Positions 1 to 14,078 are shown, counted from the first letter of the stretch. The stretch: 64,000 nucleotides of DNA from Galeruca laticollis (GCA_963921935.1 OY998175.1:163368809-163432808); one strand, 5' to 3'. Numbers and translations are program-made. The notes: generated from the letters alone by a model not told the origin.

Positions 1-746
<746 letters not shown>

Positions 747-824
747 TGTTGCATATAATTGTGTTCTTCATTTCTTTATATTTTTTTTTAAAATTAACGT
801 TATTAAAAAAAATCTAATTGTCCA

Positions 825-1820
825 AATGTGCCCCACTAGTGGGGTAGTTTTGGGTACAGTGGTGGGGTAAATTGGGACTAAAGAATTTCAAAATGCCATT
901 TATACAAAGTTTTTATTAAATAATTGTAAAAGAAATGTTTCGAAAACATTCATAACTGAAAAAATAAAACGCTTTTTGACAAAATCCAAAAATTGTATTA
1001 AGTAATTAATATTTATGAAATATTAAGAGATAAAATCAACATTAAATTGTATATAATATTGAACTTCTTGATGTTCCTGGAACTTCCCAGTGGTTTGGAC
1101 AGTTTAGATACAACGTCCTGCCTCATGACATCCGATGAATCTTCGACTTTAGGGAGGCTACACCCATTGTCTCCTCTTTTTATAAATATAATCCCCTACA
1201 ACAAGAATGCCTAAATTCACATTGGAATCACTTTCAAATAATCGTCTTATAGGCAATTCTATTTCTAAATCCTATCAAAATGTTTCCATTTGACATACAG
1301 GTTTCTTATTGTTGTTCTTAGCTTTCTTTTCCTTAATTTTCCCACCAATTTGCACTGTTTTGCGCTTTACATTCTCTTCCCATTTTTCTTTGCGCATTTA
1401 TTTTTGTCTAGTTCTGCTACTCTGTTTTTCTCTGGGGTGCTGGTAAATATTCGAGATTTTTCTCTTATGGAGTTTCCATGAAAGCGTTCTTTCCTTGTGA
1501 CAACTTTTGGTAATGGTCTAAGAACGAATGGATTTACAAACTCATTACAAATTTGCACAAACTTTTTAATTTTAAACACTAAATCTAGCACGATAGACAG
1601 ACAGTGTTGTACTATCTCGTGTTGTTCAGTTAGTGACAAGTCAGAAATAATACACATTGTAGAATTTATATCCTTCGATGTCGAAGGACCTGCTTCATTT
1701 GGTTGAAGAGCATTGCGTTGTCCACAGGTGAAAAGGTCTAACTGTGGGTCTGACCTGTCTGTAACGTACGATGCTTTAAAATATTCATCATCAAAGGCCA
1801 GTCTGTTGATTGGCCATATT
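825..1820 (-). pseudogene. pogo/CENPB-type (DDE_1) transposase remnant, C-terminal part
   Basis: The minus strand keeps an open frame from about 1820 to 1367. It reads WPINRLAFDDEYF, then ASYVTDRSDPQ, a linker with GPSTSK, and finally NPFVLRPLPK, a basic stretch and TSTPEKN. This order matches the tail of insect pogo/jerky-like transposases, after the third catalytic Asp, where GIFPFN-type and PLPK...STP motifs are usual. The complete relative at 59902-62402 has GIFPFNLNKF at the equivalent place. Beyond the coding tail, 827-880 holds repeated GGGGTA-type blocks (CCCCACTAGTGGGG, GTGGGGTAAATTGGGA) that resemble the end of such elements. The catalytic domain and the other end are missing. It is dead. 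Confidence 0.7.
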
Positions 1821-2194
1821 CACGACTTCTTGAATGAATTAATTATGTTCGATGGTGTAAAATATAATAAATATGGTGTGGGCTATAAGTGAGGAATGTC
1901 ATCTGATCATTACCATATGATCGTTAAAAGATGTTTTAAATCGACTATTGGAAGCTCCAAACACATCTATATCTACTGCCTACCGTACCTTTTGTTAAAC
2001 GAACTAGTTAAAGATAAAATGAAGTGAAAATATAAGTAAATTGAGTTTCGAAAATTACAAATCTGCCGACTCCTAGTTTTCATTGTTGGCTGCCTGACCA
2101 GTCTTCTAGTCTCCGTGGCATGACTTTCGTTATTCCTTGTATCAACGTTGTTTTTGGTCTGCCTCATTTAAGCTCTTCAGGGGTACCTAATTAA

Positions 2195-2965
2195 AAATCG
2201 ATAGTATCGGAATTAAAAACACCGACTAAATATATCGATTTCTTTAGGATTTTAGTTGCAATAAAGTCAATAAAATAAGTGAACCTTTAAAATATCATCA
2301 CCATGTATAATTTGTTATAGTTGTATTCCAAAAATTGTAATATTACATATTTTTGGTCATTTCACAATTTGGAGTTTAAGAACAAAACATTTTTCAAATG
2401 CCCGTCTGACATTAATCAATTGGGGTACGCAATTTTAGAACTTCTTTATACATCCAAAGATCAAAAGTTGTGTGTAGATCATTTTGATGATGATGGATTT
2501 ACAAGTAGATTACGCAAAATACTTACATTTGCTTTACCTTTTCAACCCTTACATCATACACCACCAAAAGTAGTTGAACATAGTAATAATACCCAAGATT
2601 CTTAAAGTACAGTATTGTCTGTGAAAAGAAAGCTTATTTTTTGTAACAATACTGATAGTCAAGAACTACAACACAAATTGTGCAGCAGCGATTACTGCAG
2701 TTTATTAGATAACTTAAATTCTTTATTAAACTTTCATTATTAAATAAAAACCAAAACAGTCACTATTAACTACTACTATTAATGAATTGGAAAATATTGA
2801 ATTCCCGTTTTTAGATACATAACTAAACGATTTAAATTTTGACACTCAAACAATAAGCTATGTTTCTGGTTTCGATGTTAAAAACTGTACAACTTCTAAT
2901 TGCGAAGAATGTAAGGCTAATTTGATGATAGATAATAGATTATTTTCTAAAATAATATCGATATT
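2195..2965 (+). mobile_element. internally deleted P-type element remnant with THAP domain, copy L
   Basis: The frame at 2310-2605 encodes a degenerate THAP-like zinc finger: KNCN near the start, a FF.CP.D core, and LCVDHFDDDGF as the distal Cys-X2-His, followed by LRKILTFALPF. After a gap the sequence jumps to a C-terminal P-transposase-like stretch near 2850-2940 (SYVSGFDVKN, then Cys-x2-Cys in NCEECKANL), similar to YIAGYV...NCQNC in the P element at 43.4 kb. The catalytic middle is absent, so this is a deletion derivative. A second copy lies inverted at about 16530-17250 and preserves the first Cys pair of the THAP domain (C-x4-C). Boundaries are approximate; no clear terminal repeats were found. 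Confidence 0.6.
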
Positions 2966-3227
2966 TCAATATATCGATATTTCGTGCCCTTCTCTAACCC
3001 TTTAATAGCGGGAAGCGGATTATTCCGCTAAAACAAAATGTGTTATTATTACGGGAAACGAATATTTCCAACTGCATTAGGCATCTGCGCCTGACGTTAT
3101 AACATTGAAGGTCAAGCGCTTGGAGGGTAAACAATCATTTTTGCCTTATTCTGTGTACGAGTTTTGCTTGTGAGTGTCTTAAATTGTGTCTATTTTCAAA
3201 CTTTTCATCATAAGATATTGATTAAAT

Positions 3228-3649
3228 ATGCCGAATTTTTGCATGGTCGTGAATTATGGAAATTGACTCAGAGACAGTGTAGGGTTTTATAGGATACTAT
3301 CAGTGTATGATAACAATAAACGAAAAAAAGCTTATCTCAGTAAAGAAGAGCTGCATGGATCAAATCCTTGAGAAGGGAAGATTTGACGGACACTAAGTTA
3401 AAAAAGAGAGAGACTATGTTCAAAGCACTTTATTTCAGGTGATACATTCGTTTGTCGAAGGAACCTTTGGTACCTAATATAGGATATAAATGTTGTTTTT
3501 AGCAAAACCAGCTAAATTTAATGACAAGAATAACCTGGATTAGGGTGCCTTCAGTTAATATTGGATATCAATCCACAAATTTGAGTAAAGAAAGTGATAG
3601 ATATGATAGACTTCTGAAAAGAAAGCGAGAATTATGTTTGACATCTCAG
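3228..3649 (+). pseudogene. two-exon THAP-domain gene remnant
   Basis: An ATG at 3228 opens MPNFCMVVNYGN, then after an in-frame TGA comes LRDSVGFYRILSV, the usual THAP fold order. A shifted frame continues AAWIKSLRREDLTDTKLKK, then RLCSKHFISG returns in the first frame with the distal Cys-x2-His. A TTTTTAG acceptor at about 3502 leads to AKPAKFNDKNNLD and VPSVNIGYQ, matching the conserved THAP tail (PA-x-LYD...DW-P-LNLG). A CAG/GTTTGTG donor follows at 3649. Stops (3259, about 3379), at least two frameshifts and a missing Cys partner make it a pseudogene. It probably derives from a P-type transposon or a THAP host gene; no transposase body follows. Confidence 0.7.
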
Positions 3650-4517
3650 GTTTGTGAATTTGTCTCTGTTGACTTTTTTAGTTTCTCATCCACGTGTTTC
3701 TTGGTTTTCTTTTAATTTTCCAATTATTCACGTGCTATATTAATTAAATCTTTATTATACTGTTAAAATTTTTTCAGTTTGATTAAATAAAATTATCTTA
3801 GTTTTTATTTCATGTAATTTTTTGTAATAGTCTAATATAATTATCTCAGAAAGCAAACATTTTGATGTAGTAACTTCAAAATTAACTCTAAAAAGGTGTT
3901 CTATAACATATAGATACCTAATAAATACTGTGATACCATACCCAATGTAATTGAATAAAAATTATTCTACTTAATATTGAAATAAACATTCGAGGAATTC
4001 CTTTTTACATTTAATACCTGTTCATCTAGCGTCGAATTATTTTGATGACGCTAAAACAGAAAGAACTAGATGCTCCTAAATATGGTGCCACTCAAATAAA
4101 AACACACATCTGTTGACATTGATTTTATTTCAATAAATACGAATACATGATTAACATTTTCATAATCAATACAAAAAATCCCAATGGCACAGGACCAATT
4201 GGACAGGCTTATTTCAGTAACATTTTTGCATAAAACCCAAAATAAAAAATTAGATACAAAAGTAATAGAATGTTTTGAGATGTACAAAATACCAATGTAA
4301 CATTTTGGCATCAAATCAAAAACAAAAAAACAAAAAAATTTCTGGTAAATTTGTGAATTTTCTTGAATAAATGTTTTAATGTACGATTTAGAGAAAAATG
4401 TTAAATACAAAAGTTATAGAACGTGTTAAGGTCTATGAAAAAGTTCAGTAACTTTTTGGCGTCAAATGAAAAATAAAAGAAATACGATTTTTTTTCAACT
4501 TACCCATGAATCTCTTT

Positions 4518-4573
<56 letters not shown>

Positions 4574-6445
4574 GTGAAATATATCTATCAGACAAATTAA
4601 ATCAAATCAGCATCATACAAATAGTGTGAATCTTAGTAGTTCATTAGTAAACATCCAATAAAAAAAGGAAATAATCCGTAAAGACATGAGTTGAACGTGT
4701 CAAGAAATTTTTAACTATCATATACAATTGATAAATTAATTTAAGAGATTGCTATTTAATTTAGTATCTATTTTCTTTTAAAGTATATTGCAAAATAAAT
4801 AACACCAACAAGTAAATTACGTCGAACGTAATATTATACATAATTGTGGTGATCCCTGTATATATCACCACATAAATTTTCAAACAAAATTCGATTATTA
4901 CAATTTTATATTTTATAGACACTTTCGGAAACCCCGTATATCGCATAAACTTTTATAATTATTAGCAAACGTCAAGGTCAAAAGATCAACGCTAGAAGCA
5001 ATGTTATGTTAGTAATTCGTACGGTGTAGTTCGGCGTGTTTTTCGAAATGCATAAAAACAAAGTGATTTCGTCTATACTAACGCAAGGATAGATATATTG
5101 ATTCAGGAAAACAATGTTTGTTTATCAACAAATGAACTGGAAAAACAAAATTAAAAACAATAAAAGGTTGTTGATTTTGAGCTTGAGGAGACGCCGTGAA
5201 AATGAATTAGAGGGTGGACGTGTAAAATTTTATCTCCTCAAATTTCTATTAAAATTTGAAATAACTTAAATAAATTATCAGAAATATTAATCAAAAGTGT
5301 TCAGACGACGTTTTAAAGTAAATAAATTAAAATACATTCCGTATAATTAAAAATAAGTGAACTTTAGTGAAATCATCTAGATTTGGTAAGAACTATAACT
5401 ATAATTACCTTATTACAATTATTCTGGTGGTTATCCAAGGTATCTTATAATAGAGATACTCTGCTGACGATATTAACCACATATATCATCATTCCTACAT
5501 CTTGGACTTCGTTTTTGTTTGATCACAGCTGATCATTTTTTCCTCCAAGAACAGCACATTCAATGCTATGCTCTATAACTAACGATGAACATTTTCCACG
5601 TGTATATTGAACTTTTTCTATAAAAACATTTCACTTATATATTTTTGTACGTAGGTTAATTGTCTGTGGTAGCAATTTATTGGTTAAACGTTAGTATTAA
5701 CTGTTCAATCTCCACTGATAACGGACACAAACACTAAATTCATATTAAATAAGTATTCACTAGATTTTTGCATAATAATAATAAAGATTCTTAGACACAT
5801 CACTTTGCCTTCCATTTTGTAAACTAAACAAAACATTTAACAGAACAGCACACTACACGTTTTCGCACTTAAAGATCTATGGTTGAGATTGAAAGTTTTT
5901 TTTGGATGTACATTCAAACATAGAATAAGAATAATGATACACGAAATTTATTTGTTGAGTTTCAATAATATTTATAGTAATGAAAGCGTTTATATGGTTG
6001 TTGCGTAATAATGATACAATAATGAATTTAAACGTATAATATTGGTTTATTAATTGATTATAAAAATTTCTTATCTTTTCTCATTAATTAAATTATGTTC
6101 AATTGTTCAGGTTCGTCTTATTTTTCTCTGATATCTACCTATAGTTTCTTGTTGCTAGCAAACGTCAAGTGCCGAATCTCATCCCTGAGATACAGTATTT
6201 AAAAGGTAAAGTAAAATTGATAATAATTTTGAATTGGGTATAGCGGTAAGCGTAACCAATTCTGGCGCCCATAAATAATAATAAACATATATTAAATTAA
6301 AATAAAAAAAAATACACATAATAAAAACAGCAGCTCAACTGAGGTAAATTAAAAAATTATAATATAAAATAGCACTACAACATAAGGGCGTAAGTAAAAT
6401 TATATATAATAAAAATGGCTCCCAACGTAGAGGCATTATTTAAAA
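3650..6445. other. AT-rich intergenic DNA with one (AT)n tract
   Basis: No coding region is supported. The 114-residue frame on the minus strand at 4066-4410 is low complexity and matches nothing I know. Two degenerate copies of a TTTGGCRTCAAAT-containing sequence occur near 4305 and 4457, suggesting a decayed repeat. Confidence 0.5.
4520..4569. repeat. (AT)n microsatellite
   Basis: About 50 bp of uninterrupted TA alternation. Confidence 0.97.
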
Positions 6446-6504
<59 letters not shown>

Positions 6505-6510
6505 TTCCCC
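6446..6510. repeat. (AT)n tract followed by T and C runs
   Basis: About 50 bp of AT alternation is followed by T11 and then C5, immediately before the tRNA-like block. Its position at the upstream edge of the tRNA-like/RTE composite suggests it marks an insertion boundary. Confidence 0.9.
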
Positions 6511-6512
6511 CA

Positions 6513-6599
6513 GATGGCGGAGTGCGTTAGGGCGCCGGAACTTCGGTTTTCACAACCTGAAGGACGGAGGTTTGAGTCCCACTCTAGTAAGGGCTTTTT
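6513..6599 (+). other. tRNA-like block with box A, box B and T-run (SINE head or tRNA pseudogene)
   Basis: Box A-like TGGCGGAGTGCG lies at 6515-6526 and box B-like GGTTTGAGTCC at 6569-6579, fitting RNA polymerase III internal promoters. The box spacing is long, as in tRNAs with an extended variable arm (Leu/Ser class). A T5 run at 6595-6599 is a plausible Pol III terminator. I do not see a clean acceptor stem, so a working tRNA is unlikely. The block sits directly upstream of the RTE element and could be a SINE head, a tRNA pseudogene at the insertion site, or part of the RTE leader. Confidence 0.5.
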
Positions 6600-6604
6600 C
6601 ATAA

Positions 6605-9600
6605 ATAAAAAGTTCCACTTAAAAATCTGGGGGTACAGGGTCTGTCAGTAAATGGCGAAAACTGGCGGACGACATCCCTCGCCCCTTGCCAACCCGCACT
6701 GAGGCAGCGTGGTAAGGTACGCCTCACAACCCCAGCATGATAGACAAGGACAAGTTACGGCCCTCATTCTCCGTAAGCCCGAAGGGCCCTAGGAGGGGTA
6801 GATCCTGGGAACCAGCCACGAGGGCAGAGGGTGCTAAGAATCTGCGGAGTCTAAACCACTACCCATTAACTACATTACACCTAGCAACTTATAACTGTCG
6901 TACACTCTCTAATCAAGCTAGGATTATAGAACTAGAAACAGAGGCAGCAAAAATAGTGGGACATCATGGGCATTAGCGAAGTAAGACGAAAAAATGAAGA
7001 ACTTATAGAACTTGAATCAGGGAATCTTCTTTACCATCAAGGGACACCAACAGGAAGAACAAGCGGTGTAGGATTCCTAATTAAGAAAACCTGGAAAGAC
7101 AAAATCATAGGGATAACAAGCACCTCAGACAGAGTAGCCAGCATAACACTAAGACTCTCAAAAAGATATACTATCCAGATTATTCAGGTATACGCCCCAA
7201 CAACCAGCCATAGTGACGACGAAATAGAAGAATTCTATAATGAAATAACCCAAGCGCTCAACAACGACAATAGTCACTTCAAATACATAATGGGAGACTT
7301 TAATGCCAAAGTAGGACACAGGAAAGACCAAGAAAAAGGAATGAGGAAATATGGATTTGGAGAAAGGAATGAAAGAGGAGAGAGATTAATACAGTTCGCA
7401 CACTTTCAGAACATGTATGTGGCAAACTCCTTCTTCAAGAAGAACCCTAATAGGAAATGGACGTGGGAAGCCCCCGGTGCAACTATAAAAAACGAAATAG
7501 ACTTTATCCTCACCAATAAAATCAACACAGTAAAAGATCTAAGCACACTCAACAAGTTCACTACAGGAAGCGACCATCGACTAATTAGAGCTCGACTGGT
7601 CTTAGATATAAAACTCGAAATGTCAAGACTAATCAAAACCACCACAACGAAAAACATAAACAACGAAAGACTGAAAGAGAACTCTCACCAATATGAAGCA
7701 CTACTCGAAGAAAGACTACAAAAAGTGGAATCTAACAACCCTGAAGTGATGGACACAATTCGAAACTGCGCCATAGAAGTGGGAGGTCTGCAACAACGAA
7801 GTGAATACAAAAAACTTACTCCGGAAACAAAAGCACTATTACAAAAACGAAGAGAAATGAAAAAGAGAACAAACATTCAAAGAGTTGAATACACCGAACT
7901 GTGCAAGACGATATGAAAGAAAATCGCAGATGATATCAGGAATTACAACGAGAAACTGGTACAAACAACAATAGAAAACCGTAAAAGCTACAAACATGCA
8001 AAAAGAGCACTAATAATAGGGAAAAGACAGATAGTTGCATTAACTGATGGAAACACAAGAACCACAGACCGGAATAAAATAATAGACCTAGTAGCCAAAT
8101 TCTATGGAGACCTATACAAGGCCCCTGAAAATTTGGAAGAAATAATAGAATACTCAGAAGAGGTCATACCAGAGGTATTGGTGGAGGAAGTAGAAATGGC
8201 ACTGAAAAGCATGAGAAATGGCAAAGCAGCGGGAAATGACGGCATCACGACAGAAATACTCAAATATGCAGGAGCTAAAACATGGAAGTACCTTGCCAAA
8301 CTATACACGAGCTGTCTAATGTCCAGGAGTATACCTAAAGAGTGGAATAGCGCCCTTATAGTGTTGATCCACAAGAAAGGCAGCAAAGAAGACATTAAGA
8401 ACTACAGACCAATAAGTCTACTACCAGTAACGTACAAGGTATTCACAAAGATCATTCACAACAAAATACAAAACACACTAGACTCGGCCCAACCACGAGA
8501 ACAAGCTGGATTCCGAAAAGGCTTTAGTACGATAGACCACATCCATACCCTCAAAGAGGTTATCAGTCGAACCAAAGAATACGACCAACCACTAGCACTA
8601 CCCTTTGAGAAAGCATTCGACTCTATATACCCCAGAGCAGTAATAAATGCTCTAACAGAACAAGGGGTCGATAAGCCATATATTGAGACCCTAGCAAATA
8701 TATATAGGGAAGCCAAAGCGAGAGTCAGGATATATGAGGGCACTCCAGAATTCCCCACCAGCGGAGGAGTTAGACAAGGAGACGCAATATCACCAAAGTT
8801 ATTTACGGCAACACTAGAAAGTATCTTCAGAAAATTAGACTGGAACAACACAGGTCTGAATATAGATGGAGAATACTTGAAAAATTAAGATTCGCTGATG
8901 ACATCATCCTGATAGCGAGTAACCCTGCCGAATTGCAACAACAGATAAATGAATTAAATACAGCAAGCAACGAAGTAGGCCTTAAAATAAATCTAAGTAA
9001 GACCAAGGTAATGTATAACGAACTAATAAACGCACAAGAAATAATAATTAATGACACTGCCCTGGAAATAGTAGAGGAATACATATACCTCGGTCAACTA
9101 ATACACATATCAGGCTCTCTACTTTCAGAAATAAATAGAAGGACCAAATTAGCATGAAGAACATTTGGACAGAGCTCTATCGTCTTCAAGTCTAGAATGC
9201 CACTCCGTTTGAAAAGCGTTTGATCAGTGCGTACTACCAGTACTAACATACGGATGTGAAACCTGGACCCTGAAAACTGATATCATTAGAAAACTCCAGG
9301 TCACACAGAGGTCGATGGAACGATGCATGTTTGGAATAACAAGGAGAGATAGAAAAAGGGTTGTATGGATCAGACAGAAAACCCAAGTGATAGATGTCAT
9401 TAATAGAATCAGATCCCCAAAGTGGCAATGGGCGGGGCATCTCGCTAGAAGGACAGACGATAGATGGACCACAAAGATAACGCAATGGTATCCACGAGGC
9501 GTGAAAAGACCAAGAAGACGCCCCAACTTAAGATGGGACTACGATATAAAGAAATTCGCAGGATCAACTTGGGACCGCATAGCCAGCAATAGACAACAAT

Positions 9601-9722
9601 GGGCCCAAATGGAAATAAAATATATAAATATGTAAAGGGAGGCTACAGCATAGGAAAATGGTTGAATGAGCTGCATATGATGATGATGATGATATATATA
9701 TATATGTATATGTATATATATT
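6605..9722 (+). mobile_element. RTE-type non-LTR retrotransposon, nearly full length, inactive
   Basis: The element has a GC-richer leader (6620-6736), an apurinic endonuclease domain, a reverse transcriptase domain and a C-terminal RT-associated region. It ends in a TGA/ATGATG microsatellite (9676-9690) that grades into AT repeats, the usual 3' end of RTE elements. A single reading path covers endonuclease to C terminus but is broken by frameshifts and stops. The upstream edge abuts the tRNA-like block at 6513-6599. I could not define a target-site duplication because both edges lie in AT microsatellites. Confidence 0.9.
6737..9635 (+). pseudogene. RTE endonuclease-reverse transcriptase, multiply broken
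   Basis: The protein would cut target DNA and copy element RNA by target-primed reverse transcription. Endonuclease motifs in order are LATYNCRTLS, SEVRRK, VYAPTT, MGDFNAKVG and SDHRLI. RT follows with NYRPISLLP, QAGFRKGFSTIDHI, FEKAFDS, GGVRQGDAISP and RFADDI, then the RTE C-terminal WAGHLAR and PRRRPNLRW. Breaks: a frameshift near 6955 (before WDIMGISEVRR), a TGA at 7914-7916, a frameshift near 8880 just before FADD, a TGA near 9155 and a further frameshift near 9220. RT motif A reads LALPFEKAFDS, so the usual catalytic Asp before FEKAFD is a Pro. The frames otherwise join smoothly, which points to a fairly recent death. Confidence 0.92.
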
Positions 9723-11485
9723 GGAACAGTGCAAAAGTATAATAGCCAATAAATAACATAATTAATGCGAAGAAAAGAAAAATAAACTCGAACGAAATAG
9801 TAAATATAACAAATTGACATGTAATCCAAGTGAGGTGATATTAATCACACATTGCAAGGGTTAACATAGACGTAACTAAGAAATCCTAACTTGCTTTCAT
9901 TAATAAAAAAAAATTTTTAGTATTTAAAGCAATAGTAGTAAATAATAATATAAAACATTACAGAGATACAACAGGAAATTAAAAACAGATTGTAGCCATG
10001 TAATTCACAAATAAATATAAATCATTTAAAATTTAAAACATTCAGACACAATAACAATCAACAAACTTTAATTGTAAATGTTAATATTTAATTATAAGAG
10101 TATAATTGAAAATGAACCGAACAGTTAATGAACAAACGGAAGACTTTCAAAATGAATTTTAATATAGTTATCATTTTAATATAAATTTTGAATGTGTTGA
10201 CAGTTTATATTCATGATGAACTCTACAAGGAATTTACACATGATTGAAATAATTTTATTTAATTCAATAGTTCATATGTAACTTTTTGATCATCCTGGTA
10301 GATAGCGATTGACAGAAAATTTAATTAATTTCATGAAATCAAGTAAGCTTTTTTGAAAGGTCTATATAAACCTGTGTAGAATTTGACAGATGGCTTAATA
10401 TATTTCAATCGTCATGGGAGATGTACAAAAATTGTGCCCTAATAATTGACTAGATAGAATGCTTTGAAAAAGTAAAGACATATGAACTGAAATGGAGGAA
10501 GCCATATTGAAAATTGGAGAGAGTGGTTGAAAAACTTGGAGTATGAGCAAGAAAAACATGATAAATTAACAAATTACATAAAAAACCAGATAACAGATGC
10601 AGAACTTACCTCAATTAAACCAGGACTAAACTGTGAGTCATTTATTTCCATACTAAACATTACATCTTGAAAGTGCATATTTTTAGAACATTTTCCGTAC
10701 TTACAAACATTCCATTAATGAAATATCGAAGCCATATAACTGTAAAGAGACAGAAATTGTGTTATTAGTGATAATTGAGAATTTTTTGATGAATTTTATA
10801 ATAGTAAATTGTAAATAATAAGAAATAATTTAATCAACTTACCTACCAACAATATGAGCTCATATAAACTATTATTCTTATAATCTGAAAGTATTTCAAT
10901 ATTCCCATATTAATTTCAATCATTTAACAAATAATATTCGTTTCTTTTTAAATCTTGCATAAAAATAACCTTACTAAATAATTTTATATCAGTGAACAAT
11001 TTTTCAGATTATAGGTATATAAGTAGGTTATACACCCACTGGTCTGGTCTGAATTTAAGGAAGGAATTTTAACGTTTTGAATGTTCAATGAATCAAATAT
11101 AATTATTTGTATAAATTTACAATTAGTGTGTCGGTTATTTTCCCAATTTTCAGGAATTAGAAGGCGACAAATGTTTTATTCACTGTGGATTTAAAAAATC
11201 TGCAGTAAGGTAGGCAACCCTATCTATGCCCACATACAGAATTCTTATAAATAAGTGTACTATGAGTAAAAGTTTATTTTTCTTTAAATTTTGTTACGTT
11301 CTCGTTAATTTTTAAGCCCTACCTTATCATGATATAAAGTAAGAATGTTAAATATGCGTTTAATAATATACAGGGAGGACATATAGGTATATCCGCCGTA
11401 TGTACACTCATGTATTAAACTTACAGATAAACATAAAATTGACAACCATTACGAAACACATAAACACACAGAAAAACGAGACGAT

Positions 11486-11563
<78 letters not shown>

Positions 11564-14078
11564 GTATTAAATAGGAATACTACTTTATTATTTTATATAA
11601 TGCCCACGTTGCGGGAGCAAGTTATATATGTATGGATTTTTATTTATATGATAATATGTTTTATTTATTTATGTATGATATGTTGTTTGAATACTATAAT
11701 TTAATTATTCCACGTTTGGGAGATAAATTGTATATGAAATTTATATATATATGAGAATTATTATTTTAGTTGTGAATTTAACTTGAATATTTAATGTATT
11801 AATGTTTTGTTACAATTGAAATATTACACTCTTGGGCTAGCTAATTTATATATATTTTACCTTTAATTCCTCCTATTCATTATGCTATTTATTAGCATGT
11901 GGTTTCATTTAATTCCTGAAATGTTATTACCTCGGCTGCTCTTATTTGTACACTACTCTATAACTCAGTAAGATTCTGGGCATATCATAATAAAATCAAC
12001 ATTACTCATCAATGGAATTTATTTTATGTTATTTATGAAGATAAAAAAAATTTGAAAAAAAAACATTGAAATTGTACTTATATAAAATATAATTGGCGCT
12101 TTATTTTATTATTGGAGTCATATACCTATTATGTATAAAAATAAATGATTATCCTTTCTTACTTATTAAAATTCTTATGCAATAAAATAAAATAATGGAC
12201 TTTTCTATATACATCCAAATTTCCACATCAAAACAAACTTTCTCTATATTATAAAAAAACTATTCATTCTTTTTGAGATGGCTTTTGCAGACTCATTTGC
12301 ATAAACTTGGGTAAACGTTTGTAAACAATATATTTCTTTGAAAAAAATATGAACACCTGCGTTTAACGTTGTTCGACTATTTGTAACTTTTTTTCTACTT
12401 GTTCTCATAAATAGGATTATTGAAAATATTTAAAACACTACTTTAGTTTTATTCGGTTCGCGAAATGGAAAGGATATCTGAAATATTTATATACTTAATT
12501 TCAATCTTTTTTTATAAATTATTTTAACGTATTATAACAATTGTACATGTGATAAAAACTAAAATTAGTTGTGGTTTGTTGTTTTGTGGAAAATTTTATA
12601 TATATATGTGATCGGATAAAATTCAACATGACAGAAATTTATACATCTATCTACAACTTCGATAATGGTAAGTTTTTTTATTACGTTTCCTGGTACATTA
12701 TATTCATTTTAAAACATTTACTACTAGGCGTTTATGATTTTAAATTTCACTTTTTATTATTTGGTACCAAATATTACTAATTAAAACACACCACAGACCT
12801 TGTTCTTTTCTCCAAAAACGACGCCTTCAGTTGTATCCATCCATGACGCTTTCCCGCTTCAGGTGGCAGTTTCTTATAACTATCGGATGATAATTATTAT
12901 TTGGCTTGACTTTGTTTCAAACAGATTTGTCTTTGCACTTATTTTAATTATTAGTTACTTTTTATATTTCTGATTTATACATATTCACACTTATTACTTG
13001 AAAATTTTTATAACAAAGAACTGGATCACATTCAATTTACTTCCTGCTTCTTCAGTTACCAACTCCTAACTGACTATCGCGGGTCTTTTTATCCGCCAAA
13101 ACCCTTTCTATTGTTTATAACCGGAAGCTGGCAATGTTCTAGAAAAATCTTTGATTATTGTTCACCTGTCACTTTGTTTATTAATGTTTTTATTGTTTTT
13201 CTGACTTCAACTTGTTATAAAATATTGTTTTTTATTCACTATAACCTTATCGTCATTGATTTAATTCACTAACATCTTATTATTATTGTTTTTTCATGTT
13301 GTTGATTATTTGAAATCTTCCGATTGGTCAATGCAAATATATTATTTTTATATTTCCTACAACCTAAATATTTACATAATATACATGGATACAGTTCATT
13401 TTTTATATTGTTTGATATTATTACATTTATACATATAAATTAGGGCGGTAATCATTAATTTTTATTCTTATATTTCATATTCAAATACATTTTATGTTGG
13501 TATACTTGTCTCAACTGTTATATTTCGTATAGGTTTTGACATTTCCTGTAATTACAGTTTTCTACTTATATTATTATATTTCCTATATACTTGTATGATT
13601 AAATATTAACTAACATATCTTATATATGTTTTTACTAATTCTAAATGTCATTTATTGATCAATCATCGTAGCACTGTTGATTTTATTATTGCCATCCTAT
13701 TTATTCTTTAAATATAAGCAGATGCTTTGGGTGTCTAAAATTCCGTGTAGCGTTACGTTATTTTATTGATCTCCGTTTGCTTGTTAGGTTCTGTCTAAGG
13801 TTGTTTTTTTTAAATACAGAATTATTTTAAAACTGTTTTACGAATAATTGTTTATGAATTCTTTTTATATTTATTTATTTTTCGTTATGATTATGCCCAT
13901 TGATTGTAATTGATTATGTCGTTATATAGATATTTTATTAATTTTGGTACTTTATTTACAAGTTATTTTTTTATTGATAGATATTATTACTTTATCCTTT
14001 TTCGGGATTCTATGAATGTTATATGGTGGTTCTATCTACAACAACATTCCCAAAATTTGTTTTCTTGATTTATTTTCA

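Noticed and set aside
4066..4410. 114-residue minus-strand frame
   Set aside because: AT-biased, no motif, no splice context, overlapped by degenerate repeats.
6513..6599. Functional tRNA gene
   Set aside because: Box A and B are recognisable, but no clean acceptor stem is visible and the block is fused to a transposon leader.
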